The notes below the pieces were generated by a model. The model was not told the DNA's origin, ran no database searches, and worked only from the letters and a program-made list of their open reading frames with translations. From Larus michahellis (Eukaryota; Chordata; Aves; Charadriiformes; Laridae), in the NCBI RefSeq assembly GCF_964199755.1, contig NC_133897.1, forward strand, positions 16,792,492 to 16,856,491: 64,000 nucleotides of DNA, read 5' to 3'. Positions 12,301 through 24,835 of this stretch are shown piece after piece (the stretch's first letter is position 1; each line of letters opens with the position of its first letter). The translations under genes were made by a program, and so were the position numbers.

Positions 12301-15300
12301 TAAAGCAAGTTTCACTGAATATATTGTCTAAAATCTTAACGGCCTGGCCCTGACTGATGCAATCGAAGAGAACAACCTTTGACAGGTAAAATTAATGCTG
12401 TACAGGGCATGAACACAAGGTCCAGTGGTCAGAGCAAAACTTGGTGCCCGAGAAAGTGGTTAGTCGCCAGGCAAGTCTGAGATGACGTCACATACACAAA
12501 TGGACCGGGATCGTGGCTTTTCCGTGGCAATAGAGCAAGTTGGTGCGTTAGGTTACCATTCTCTGCAGACACCAACAACCATCCTGCCAACCATACCTCA
12601 GCAACACAAGATATCAGGGTCCAGTTTCTTGAGAGTGTGTTAGAAATCACGCTTTCTAAATTTGCTTTCTGTTTTTTTAAGTTTCTGGAGTAAACTCAGT
12701 TTTTATCATCAAAGAATTTAAGTTGAAAAAAGAAACAATTGGTTTAATGTGTTTGATTGTATAATTGAGACTATGGATAAAATGGGATCAAATCACCTAA
12801 ACAAATGCACTTCTATGTTCAATAATATTTTCTAAGCATAAAGATGGCATCATCTTAGGAGCAATATTAGTTTTAGAGGTATGTATTTCATAAGGCTTGA
12901 AAGTTTGCATTCTGTTTATAATTGCATATTTCGGTATGGTAATCCTCTCTCTCAAAGTACAATTTTACACAGGTAAAGTAAACCAGGCACATCAAAAATC
13001 AGAATAGAGATAACATAGCATAGCTAAATCTGAAATTTGGCAACTCTTGTGAGTTCAAAGCTTGTTTTATTCTTTAGATCATTTAGTTTGTGGTCCATTG
13101 ATGTCATCAGTAGAGCATAGATCTTTACTATAGGTATAGCTGTTGCTTTAGCATAGGAAATTGCCACACAGAGTTGGAAACATTGGTGTGTTTTAGTGTT
13201 TTGTTGGTGATATGGTCAAAATGAAGAATTTTAGAAGAAAAACTTCCCAAGTTTTGGGAACTTAAAGTTTTGCCTGTGCTCTAGAGATAAGCAGTGTCAT
13301 TTGCATCTTGGAAAGTAAAGCATATGATAAGAATCAGGAAGGGCATTAAAGTGTGCCCATCAAGAAATCATATATTCCACTCTTTATTTCCATAAACAGC
13401 CTCCTTATTTGTATGAGCTGGCAGGAGGGGACTAATACACCAGCAAATGCTTCTGCATGTTTGTGTGGGTAAGCACTAGCATAGCTTTGATGGCCACAAT
13501 GACCACTGCCCCTCAGTGTCACGGCTGGCAAAGGAAAGAGTGCACAGTCCTCTCTGCAGAAGGCTTGTGTCACTGTATGTGGGCTGGAGAGGGAGGTAGG
13601 AGGAGAAGTTTGCCCCAGGATGCAGAGATAGATGTGGGTAAACACTGAACAAATCCTGAGAACGAAAATTAACAGCCCCAATTGCAGTTTCCTTGGCGCC
13701 GATGGTCTTCCAGCTGGAGCACAGCCTTTGCCAAGCCGCTGAGATAAGCACTTTGTCAGACTGCTCGTCTCAGTGCTTTGGAGCAATGCCTGACTGTGGC
13801 TGGTGATGGCAACCAGACGCCATCAGCCAAACCCAATTTCAGGCATTTTTATATCTAGTACATCAAACTGTTTGTCCTTGTTTCTCTCCTGGTGTATGGT
13901 TCATAGATCTGTCCTCCCAAGCTGCTTACCAGTCATTGAGTCTTTTTTCCCTGCCATTCCTCCAGATTTGTTTACTGGTCCAGGTTACCTATTGTGCTTC
14001 TGCTTTACCTTGTTGTTTCTCTTGACATAGACAAAATTGGCATAGTGAAGGTGTCTCATTTAGAGACTTCTGAAGGTCCTAAAGCATTGCAATAGGGTAC
14101 AGAGACTTGCCTTGAGGACATTTGTCTGCTTGCAACACAGGCCAGAGCTTAACAAAGGACATCTTTTAGCTGTTTGGTAGCGTAAAAGTGCACAGTTGGT
14201 CTCCAACAAGGTCCTGACAGACATGGATCATCATTATCATTAAACCAATCACCACAACTGCAATTAATTTGGACCTCTGTAAGCAGACACATCAGGTTTG
14301 GTATGCGATACAATCTCTGAAAAAAAATAACAAAAATTTGTTTCAGTGCTCTGCATTGAAGATTAAGTTTTTAAGAGCCAACAAAGGATGTAACAGCTCC
14401 CTTTCAATGGGAGTCTGCATTTTCATTTCCCACCTCAGATTTAGTGGTACTAAAGTGATTCTGCACCTTTGCATCAAGCAGATATAGGGGGAAAAAAATT
14501 GTTTTACAGAAGTGTAGGCATGAAAAAGATGGGTTAGATGATACATTGAATCCAGCTATGTAATTACCTCTTCGCTGATGGCCTCAAAAAACCCTTCCCA
14601 CAGGTAAGTCAAGTGATGACAAACACGATTTCTCAGGGACATAACACCTCCTTTCATTCCTTGTAAATCAGAGTGACAAGACAATTATACGGAATTCTCC
14701 ATAGAGAAGAAGTTATGGTCTCAGCAGAGATCCATAGAAAGAGGCAAGCAACAAGACTAAGCAGTAAGGAAAATAACATGCACATAACCTTTACCTAGCA
14801 TTGAAGTACCAGAAAACAAAACAATCTAATTGGGATTAGGACCCACTTTGCATATGACGCTCTATGCTGAATTTGTAATGAGAATGGGAGAAATCTTGCT
14901 AACACTTGGGCACCTTACTCTGCTACTGGTGATGATGATCCCAGTGTAGAACATCCTGAAAGAATGTGAATGTCTGTGTCAATGTTGTGCACAGAGTTAT
15001 GTCTCATCAGCAAAAACAATTTGGTTGGAGGTGCTGAATGTCTTCAGATCCTGCCTTTTCTAACAAGACTCCTACATTTAACCTGGAAGTTTCAGGGAGA
15101 CATCCCATAATACGCCTTTCCATACTATATCCAGCTCTGCCAGATCAGCTGAACAAACAACCTTCAATGATGAGATTATTGATATAAAAATGCCATTAAA
15201 ATTGCACTCACTAGTGTATGGAAACCTGGCAAGGCTTCATGCCTTATTAGACACAGACTATTTCAATATAAAATGTGACACAATATATCTTGTATCTCTT

Positions 15301-17751
15301 TCTCACTTGCTACTGAGGTTTGTGGATACTGGTAAAATTTACCTTTCAGTTATGCTTGGGCTAGTAGACATTATAATGAAAATATTTGACTTAAATTAGA
15401 TGCAGAAGATAACCCAGCTGGTAACTTTCCATCTTGTCAGGAACATTAAGCCCAGTCCCTGAAATAAATTGCTTGTTCAGTTTCATATGTCTTCTGTGGC
15501 TGAATACCCTGCTACAGTAAGATGGAAAGAGACAGATTCGTCAGCAACCACAGAGACCAGGCCCAGAAATAATTCAGCAGAGATTAGGCCTTGAGTTGGC
15601 ACAGTGCCTGGGAGTGAATTACATCCATGCCACAAGACTTAGTGGTCTTTCTTGTATATTACTATATATTCCTACAGTGACTTAGTATCTAGCTCCATTT
15701 ATTTACTTTTTTCCTCAAATATCTTCAAAACATCAATACCATAACTATTAGAAGATTTCTAGTGATGACATGTTTGGCACCCAGAAGCCTCACCTCTCGA
15801 ATTTATTTTGGCTTTTATACATCTCTTTGCTAGTCACTTTGGATTCATTTTGCTGTTCTTTGTCCTTCCCACTCCATTTCCTGGTACCAATGTCTATCGA
15901 TGCAGTGTGAATGTGGCTGTTTGGCCAGCTCTCAGGCTTGAGAAGACTTCAGTAAAAGTACAGGAAAGGGAATTCTACTCAGAAAAGTACAAAGATTATG
16001 AGAAAAAACATTCAGAACTCTGACCTTCTGCCAAAAGATTGACTTTACACTGGTTGGCAACGGAGCTCCACTATTTGATAGCAGCTGTCACTCCATGGAA
16101 TATCCGAGGGATATTGGGACACTTCAACAGAGGAGCTATTGCATGGCATAGTGACACTGAACTCTGTAACTGAGTATTTGTTTGGAAAGCACTTACTAGT
16201 AATAGCCAGCACTAAACTAGGCTGTTTTCAGCACTGGTGAAGTATCTCACGTACCTTTTTTTTTTATTTTCAGCTCGAGGGCTTTTATTCAGGATATGGC
16301 AAATGGGATCGTTGTGACCTCAGCTTAGCTCCATCTGCTGATAGAGACGTTATTTTTGGCTGTAATGTCACTATTGCTTTAAATTATTTAGACTGAAAAC
16401 TTTCAGGATGAATTTCACAAAGAGATGCCTGCAATAGAAATCATAATGTTTCCTGTAGCATCCTGCTCTGGGACAATGTCTAGAAGGAAGATGAAAACCT
16501 GAGCTCAGCTCTCCCTCCCTCCTGCATGTAAGGAAAGGCTATGCGCAGCTTTCTTAAGAAACTCAGCTCCTGTCTGCAATGCAGTACAGGTTTCTGACCA
16601 AACTTCAGATTAGCTGGCTAGGACCCCACTAGAAATCAAGCGTTGGTGCCTGGGGGTCAGGCAGGTGGGTTTGTCCTGTCCCACTGGCCATTCTGCTGCT
16701 GTGATGTGAAGCACAAAGCGGCTTCAAGCTTCTGAGGGCATGTGCTCAGGGGAGAGAAAAGCAGAGAAAGGAAGCAGGACAGCACAGAGACACAAAGTTT
16801 ATGGGAACCAGACCAGGGATCTTTAAATCTGCTTCCTGCTTTAGTTAACTTGCAATTAACATCTTGCATCTGAAGAACAGATCTTACCATATACTTCTAT
16901 TGGTTCAGTCCTCTGGCTGAAGTCAAGCAATCAAAAAAATCATGACAGGTTGAAAACAAATAAAAACCCCACAGATTGTGCCCTTTGGTTCTGAGCCAGT
17001 AAAGTGTACACTTGGCAGTCTTTCAAAGACTGAGGCATGCTTCTTAGCAAGAAAATCCCTGCAAGTAAAAATTCCCACATAACTGTCAGACTCCGAGAAC
17101 CATGGGTTGGAGAAAAAAATACGGTGTTGCAAATCCTGCTGTGAACTGTTCATCCTGGATTGTTTTGCTTATTTATGTTACAGACAATGACCACTACAGC
17201 CAATGTCTAGCCCATCTCCATCCATTCAAAATACAACATGACTGCTGGTATTGGTCAGTAATGGTGGGTTTCTGTGTCAGTTTATAGCTAGGTCTCTTGA
17301 AAGACAGCTGGTTTTGGCTTTTGGGCAACACTCACTGAAAGCACTATAGAAAGAGTTTTGTAGAAATGTCTTAGGAGGTTGCCCATCCTGTTCTTGGTGC
17401 ACACTGCCCTTATCGCCGAATGCATGACCACATTGGCAGCACAACTAAGTTTCAACAGAACAAGACTGAAAGGCTATGGACACCAAATTCACATCCCACC
17501 CATGGAAATTATTTCCGCCTAGCAAAGCTGGAAATAAGAGTTGTGAAGTGCATTGGTGAAGAGGGCTGCACAGCTGCTACCCGTATTAAACATTTCAGTG
17601 GAGGAAACCTCACCCTATAAAAGTCAGTCATGCCCTAAGCAGCTTTTTCAATGAGGAACTCTCACCAAAATTGGTGGAGAGGAAAAAGGATAAGGCAAGG
17701 GATATACGTTTATCATAAGTAACCCACTGAAATTACTTGCAAATTTTCATA

Positions 17752-17814
17752 GATTTCAATAGAATGGGATCCACTTTCAATAGGATTTCATAGAATGGGA
17801 TCCACTTTTGATGG
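17752..17814 (+). repeat. Two-copy tandem duplication, about 32-bp unit
   Basis: GATTTCAATAGAATGGGATC and GATTTCATAGAATGGGATCC begin two adjacent copies (17752-17783 and 17784-17814) that share GAATGGGATCCACTTT. One base is missing in the second copy. Confidence 0.85.
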
Positions 17815-18344
17815 AGAGCAGATGAACTCCATAGGATGGCAAATCCTTTAACTTTTCATATAGTTTAGTGCAGGAATTTGAAGAAGGGCATCCTTCCTGA
17901 CGTGCACGTACTGACATGTAATCACTGTTGTACTATTCCCAGCCTCTTTATAACCTACAAATTAGGTAGAAATCTCATCTGCTATCTGATCTCACATGTT
18001 ATCTTTGATGCCCATCTTTACATGACTGAAGAATTCAAACTCATTAACAACTATGAACGGATTAACACAGATACAATTCAACATAAAACAATTGGGGTAT
18101 ACATAATTCTACAAACATCTTAATGTTCAGTTTAAAATATCCCAACCAACTGTCCAAAGTAACATGTCTGGAAAGCTCAGTTTTTGCTTTCACCAGTGAC
18201 AGCTTACAGAGCTGAATCCCAATCCTGGACCTGGTCACCCTTCCGAAGCAGATTTCCTCACCTACACCATGCCTTTCTGAAGTCAGCAGCCTCAGTATGT
18301 GTATCAGCAACTGTCATTTTAGCCCCAACTGCAAAACTGGGCCT

Positions 18345-18380
18345 AAAGAAAGAAAGAAGGAAAGCAAGAAGGAAAGAAAA
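18345..18380 (+). repeat. Polypurine (GAAA/GGAA)n tract
   Basis: Thirty-six bases are purine except one C at 18365 (AAAGAAAGAAAGAAGG and similar units). This is a degenerate tetranucleotide repeat. Confidence 0.85.
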
Positions 18381-21300
18381 CACTTCATTTCTGATAAATC
18401 AAATAGTCTAATCAAATATAGTCAGGACAGGCCCTGCAGAAATGTATTTATAACACACAGGATGTTAAAACAAACAAGTCAGTGATAGAGGGAGAATGAC
18501 TCGAGCAAGTTAAGTGTCCAAATAATGCATCAGGCTTTGAGTTGGCAAGAACGCTACAGAACCAGATGTAGGCTGTGAATCAGCAGCTCTGGAATGCCAG
18601 CACAGAAAGAATGGTAGTAATGATCCAAGGGGACACAGAGGCATGCAGAAACTCTTCCAAGACCATTTTAGAAAAGCACATGTTTCTAACATATATATAT
18701 TCCTGCGATGGTAAAGTAATGTCTCAAACACTTATTAGCTTAGTTCATCAAAGCATTAATTGAGGTCAAAAAGAGTTCCTGAGGTCTTGAACAGATGAAA
18801 TCTTCTGCTAACCAGACACTATGGCAAAATTTAAAATAAAAAAATAACATGCTTTAGAAAGACCTATTTGCTGGAGTGTGGAGGCAAAATACTGAATTAC
18901 TGCTGCTTAGTTTCCAAAATACAAATTCCATAGGCTGACTTCTGCTCTGGCTGGCACTGCAATGGGCTGAGGAACAAGCAGAGGGGAGTGATCCTGTGCT
19001 CCCAGCAGTCTGGTGCCAAGCGCAGGATTCCTTTCAGCGGGTGGGGATAAGAGACATGCTGCGGGCAAGAGCAGCACTTGTCCCCAGCTAACTTTGGCTG
19101 TTTGCTAAATAGTCTTAGGATAGATGCGGGTCCAGCGGGAGGGCTTGGCATGTATCCGTATCCTCACCCTGCTGATTGCACTCTCTCCTTGGCAATGGGG
19201 GATGCAGGATTATTGCAGTACCCAGACTTCATTACTAAAGATCTTTTGTACTCTGTGAAGAGGTAGTTGTACAGGTCAGTGAGAGTCCTTATACCCTTCG
19301 CTTTTGGGCTGTGTCACTCATTTCTTCACTCCTATGAGAGACGAGGGATACCAAAACACCGTTTTGTCTCCTTGGTCCATTTGAATTCATATACCCTGTG
19401 CACTCCTAGAGAAAAAATAGATTGTGTTCACTAGAAAAAGCAAATGAAGTTTCTGTTTCTGGAAAGAGGAAAAGCACATGATACTGTTGGAAGAATTATA
19501 TTTCTTTCCATGAGTTAAGCCATACTTCAGGAAATTTTGTGGGGGTTAGAATATAGCTACTTAACTTCAAATGTTACTTACCATTTTTATGATTAATTTT
19601 CCTTTTCTTTACTTCTTTATGTTGAACAGAAAAAAAAAAATTTATAAAATTCTAACAATAACCTTTCCTCCAACTTTCAACGCAGAAAAAATCTTTAAAA
19701 GAATTTCTTTTGGTTCCCCTTATCAGCTGACTTAGTGGGAGTATACCCTGCTCTGCTCAGCATACAAAGAGACCATTGTCAGATTCAGAAAACACCTCAA
19801 CACTTCATACAGAAATCACATGAAAGGACCTTCATGGTGACCAGATGGGTCAGTTGGCAAGAGAAGGACTGATAGCAATGGGAAGCTTACTCTGTGCGTG
19901 TGTGTTTATAATTACCACACAGGCTGCTCAGGATATTTTTACTTCTTTTTTCTTGTGGCTCTGCTGTCTGCAAACATCTTTATGGTTTCTATAATCTACC
20001 TGAAGATGCTTTTGCCTTGAAATCCATTTCAGCACTATAAGAAAGGAACAATCCTATCACCAAGGATGCAGTAATTGTTTTCTTCTTTTGAGTAAAATTA
20101 GTTCTAGCTTTGACTAGTTCCCTACATTTCTTTGGCCAAGTTCAGCATAGCAATGCTGAGTTCTTTACAGAGAGCAGGACAGTAACTCTCTTGCTTATGC
20201 CTGTGGTAGTGAAATCCCTGGATGTAATTTGGATGAAAACAGGAAAGGGGGAAAAAAACCCCAAACAACAACAAAATATGATGATAATTTCTAGTGTTTC
20301 ATTCTGCTTCTCAGTTGAAAAATCCAATCCATGGATTGTGGTCAGGAGAACATTGTTTTTAGAGGACAATTGGAAAAGCACCGCTCTTTAGACTGGTGCT
20401 GTACTGTGCTCTGAGGCACATAGTTAAATGACATTCTTTTCAGTCCCACTATGCCCAAACGAAGACTTACGGGTAATTTAATAATAGTCTGTGTGGGCCT
20501 TCTGCACTTGTTGCAATTATAGCCACAATTGTGTTACTGAAGGGAGCAGCAGCACAAGTTTTGTCCCATTCCTGAGGAATCTCAGTCCTAACTCGATGAG
20601 ACCACTGGCAGGATGAGGGAGTTATGTCAGTCTGCTATTCATCCGTCACTCGCTGCTGCTCAGGTTGCTCACAGCTGTGACAAAAATGGTAGATTGGGTG
20701 CTGAGGACACCTCTGTGCTGGGGACCTGCCTATTGTTCCATCCAGAACACCAAGCAAACACCTGGCAATAATATGCTGCTGATGATGGGAGAGTTGACCC
20801 AAACTGTTTGTAAGAAGCATAAGGATATGTCTCCCACTGCAAGGCCCCTGGGCATTTTAGAAATTCGGAAGGGGTTTTTTTGTACTGTTTGAGCATGAAA
20901 GGAAACTGCTCAAACCTTTGCCTTTTTTTTGTTTTGATTACCGAACGAGGAGCTTAATCTGCCTTACAATGTAAAAACAAAAGCTGGTTCCTGTTCAACA
21001 CCTCTCTTCTGATAAAAAACTTGAATGTAAATCAAAATAAATAGATCAGAATAAAGAACTGATGTGTATTTCACAGGCAGCTGACCTGCTGTGCCTTCTA
21101 AATACATACAGAGAGTGTGTGATCTTGCATCACTTCTTTAGGTGATACAGATATTTTGCTTTCCAAAGTAAAAGGCAGAAAAGACGAATGAAAACAAAAT
21201 GTGAAAAACCCTCAACCAACTCTATGCTTAATGGCTTGTATTTGCAGATCAAATAAAGCAGAACTGTTTGTAACTGTTTCTGAAAAGCTTATGGGTTTTG

Positions 21301-22616
21301 ATATTATCTCACTGAGCAGAAAATCAAGAAATGGAAAAATGAAGAAACACTTCATTTGTAAAAGTATGAGACATCAACAAATGGATTAAAATAAGATGAT
21401 CTGTGTCTTGAACTAGAGATCAGGGGTATGGCTCTGTGTTTGATTCTTTGCCAGTTGTACCCTTGGGACTTTGTCTTTGTGCTTGTAACCCAGGCAGAGA
21501 AATGGCATGCAAGGGAGAAAAGTGCTGGAAAGGCTCATTAATGCCTATGTAAATAGCAGTTCCTGCCTTCTATGGGCACTGGGAATGCTTTTTTCACAAA
21601 GATTCGGTGAATACCCAAGCAGCGTCAACACTGAAGGACCCTATATTGCTTTACAAACCTTACACAGACATACAAGGTAAGATTAAAATGCATCTACAAA
21701 ATAGCTGACTGATCTGCAGCTAGAATTGCCCTATTAATTAACATTTTGATATTGAAAGGTTTCTTTACATGTGTCGCAATCTAACTGCTATCAAACACTT
21801 GGAATCTGTTGGTGCAAAATACAGTGGATGCAGAGCAAACAGAATGATTACGAGTTTGGCTGAGCCTACATATTCTTTCTGCAATTTTACCTGGTTACAT
21901 TCCCGACTTGAATTGCAAGATCATAGATGACGATAATTTCACACTGAGCAGCAAAAATACATGCCCTAAGGAAGAAAAAAAAAAAAACCACAACAGTTCA
22001 TACTTTCCAAATGAATTAAAAACTTTTCTCACAGTAGTTTATGCAGAATTGCTCATGGCAGATTGTCAGACAGCAGGCAATCATCATATTATGAAAACAA
22101 TATAATACAGTCAGTTGTACAGACTTAATGTTTGTGATTTAAAATTATATAGCTTGCTAGTGGAAAAAATGTTTCAAGTTTTGTCAATGATATATTCGTT
22201 GCTCTGACAAAATAATTAAACATTCAGCTGAAAAGGATATTTCATTGCAGCAACCTCAGAAATATCAAAACATTTATGATAGACATCCATTGCCTTCATT
22301 TGCACAGTTGAAAGGTAAATCATCCGTCACCTGATTGATTATCTCTATGACAGCCACTGAAGCTCCATTAACAGTATTTCAAAATATAAGCAAGTGTAAT
22401 GCAGTCAAAGAGCTTGAATTTTGGCAGTGTGTCATCATATGCATGTAATATTAAGAGTTGATACTTATTCTTCAGTCATCAACTTGACTCATCTAAAAAT
22501 ATAGTATGGCAAAGCAGAAAAAAATCAAAAGGGAATTCATTCAACCAAAATAATTCTTTCATACTTTTATTTCAGCAAATAAAATTTCCATTGCCTTATT
22601 CATCACCTTTCTCTCA

Positions 22617-22657
22617 TCCCCCCTGTTTCCCCTGCCCCCCCACCTCCACCACCGCAG
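22617..22657 (+). repeat. Pyrimidine/C-rich tract
   Basis: CCCCCCTGTTTCCCCTGCCC followed by CCCCACCTCCACCACCGC is a low-complexity C-rich island in otherwise AT-rich sequence. Confidence 0.7.
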
Positions 22658-23619
22658 TTCTTTAGGAAATCATAAGCATTGCTGCAGGGTTAAAACTGGA
22701 CAGAAAAAATCATAGAAATTTTTTGAATGAGGACTATTGCCTATAGATGAATCAGTCTGTGAGTACATGTTTCAGGAGTCTGGTATTAGGATACTAAAAC
22801 ATTTCCTATTCTTCAAATCTTACACCTTGAATTATGTAGAATTCGTTATTTTCACTTCTAATTCAATCGCAACAGTGAAAACATTATCTTACGTGGAAAA
22901 ATGAACTTAAAAAGATTGCAGAAATTTGCAAAATATTGATACTGTTCTTCTATTTAAATTTAATTTTGACTACACAGGGTGTGACTTTTATGATTTGAGT
23001 CTCAATTATTGAAATACATTAAATAATAATAAGGACCATTTCATAATCTTTCATAAGCTGGAGTTTATGAAAATGAACTGTGCATTTGGAGACAAAAAGA
23101 AAATAGCAAAATTGCCTCCTAACCTAATGTATGGTAGCTTATTTTTCATGTGACTGACTTTATTATCCCTTCCAAAAAAGATGATCGGTCTGATATCCAC
23201 ATAAAACAATATATAAATTAAAAGGAAAATTGTATGCTGTGCTCTGCCAGTGAAATGTCTGATTTCAGTTGTTGCAAAGTGTCAATTAAATACACAGTTA
23301 TACACCGTAGACCAAATTTTTGAACCCTGTGTGGGTAGATAATTTCAATACACAATTCTGTGCCTAGGATTTGTTTTCATTCAACTAACTCTATTTATCA
23401 TTCAATTTAACATGCATTCATTGATAATAACATCTGTGTTCCCACCTGGTGGGAAAAGCACATAATAGTCCATTATTGGCAGGCTGTTTAGTCAATCTGC
23501 AAAGGACTCCATTCTGAAGCTGATTGTTCTTTACTTTTCTTTCAAATATACCATGGGCATTTGCCAAATTTGCCTCTTTGACACAGAAGTAAAATGTTTA
23601 TTTAAAACATTTAAAAGGC

Positions 23620-24663
23620 CATAGAATCATAGAGTTGGAAGGGACCTCTGGAGATCATCTAGTCCAACCCCCCTGCCAGAGCAGGGTCACCTAGAGCAGG
23701 TTGCACAGGAACGCATCCAGGCAGGTTTTGAATGTCTCCAGAGTTGGAGACTCCACCACCTCTCTGGGCAGCCTGTTCCAGTGCTCTGCCACCCTCAAAG
23801 TAAAGAAGTTCCTCCTCATGTTTAGGTGGAACTTCCTAAGCTCAAGTTTGTGCCCATTACCTCTTGTCCTGTCCCCGGGCACCACTGAAAAGAGCCTGGC
23901 CCCATCCTCCTGACACCCACCCTTTAAGTATTTATAAGTGTTGATAAGGTCCCCCCTCAGCCGTCTTTTTTCCAGACTGAAGAGACCCAAATCCCTCAGC
24001 CTTTCCTCATAAGAGAGGTGTTCCAGTCCCCTAATCATCTTTGTAGCCCTTTGCTGTACCCTCTCCAGCAGTTCCCTGTCCTTCTTGAACTGGGGAGCCC
24101 AGAACCGGACACAGTACTCCAGGTGCAGCCTCACCAAGGCAGAGTAGAGGTGGAAGGATGACCTCCCTCGACCTGCTGGCCCCAGGATGCCATTGGCCTT
24201 TTTGGCCACAAGGGCACATTGCTGGCTCATGGTCATCCTGTTGCCCACCAGGACTCCCAGGTCTCTTTCAGCTGAGCTGCTCTCCAGCAGGTCAGCCCCC
24301 AACCTGTACTGGCGCATGGGGTTATTCCTCCCCAGGTGCAGCACCCTACACTTGCCCTTATTGAATTTCATAAGGTTCCTCTCTGCCCAAATCTCCAACC
24401 TGTCCAGGTCTCTCTGTATGGCGGCACAGCCTTCCGGTGTATCAGCCACTCCCCCAGCTTTGTGTCATCAGCAAACTTGCTGAGGGTGCACTCTATCCCC
24501 TCATCCAGGTCATTGATGAATATGTCGAACAGGACTGGACCCAGTACTGACCCCTGGGGAACACCACTCGTCACTGACCTCCAACTAGACTCTGTGCCCT
24601 AATCACGACCCTCTGAGCTCTGTCTTTCAACCAGTTATCTAGCCACCTTACTGTCCATTTCAG
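23620..24663 (-). mobile_element. CR1 non-LTR retrotransposon, 5'-truncated, about 1 kb
   Basis: Read on the minus strand this is the 3' end of an avian CR1: the C-terminal part of ORF2 (reverse transcriptase) followed by the short 3' UTR with the hallmark end GGACTAGATGATCTCCAGAG (reverse complement near 23645-23664) and the final TTCCAACTCTATGATTCTAT-like terminus near 23625-23645. The element is 5'-truncated at about 24663, as most CR1 copies are, and no clear target-site duplication is visible. The long surviving reading frame suggests a fairly young insertion. Confidence 0.95.
23691..24663 (-). pseudogene. CR1 ORF2 fragment (reverse transcriptase C-terminal half), frameshifted
   Basis: Two minus-strand frames make one broken ORF2 piece. 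24574-24368 carries the reverse-transcriptase motif [14 protein letters not shown] and the catalytic FADD box, with the two aspartates at 24467-24469 and 24464-24466. 24449-23691 carries the downstream region starting [20 protein letters not shown] and ending at the natural ORF2 stop at 23691-23693. The frames switch at the C run 24451-24455, where one base appears lost relative to the family pattern. A further single-base loss near 24600 separates the part upstream of 24574. Without the endonuclease and most of the RT domain it cannot be active. Confidence 0.9.
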
Positions 24664-24761
24664 TTTTATACAATAATAGGGCAGACAGAACAATTGAGAA
24701 GCCATGGCACAGTGGGAGGAGGGAGGGGATGTATGTACGTGCATGCCATAAGTGCAGTTAT

Positions 24762-24835
24762 CACAGAATCACAGGATAGTTGAGGCTGGAAGCAAGCTCT
24801 GGAGATTATCTAGTCCTACCCCCCTGCTGATGTTC
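24762..24835 (-). mobile_element. Short CR1 3'-end relic
   Basis: TCACAGAATCACAGGATAGT followed by GGAGATTATCTAGTCCTACC is the reverse complement of a CR1 3' terminus. It lies about 100 bp from the 5' side of the longer CR1 in the same orientation and is more diverged, so it is probably an older, independent insertion. Confidence 0.8.

Larger units (their letters stand above)
4576..23619. other. Intergenic, about 19 kb, no gene recognised
   Basis: The stretch is mostly AT-rich with short GC-richer patches near 5640-5850, 10500-10850 and 13480-13770. Open frames up to 202 codons occur (8931-9539 on the plus strand), but none resembles a known family or shows exon structure. AT-rich, TAAT-rich segments near 8820-8865 and 22140-22520 look like possible conserved non-coding elements. 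The short repeats at 9284, 17752 and 18345 are listed separately. Confidence 0.6.
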
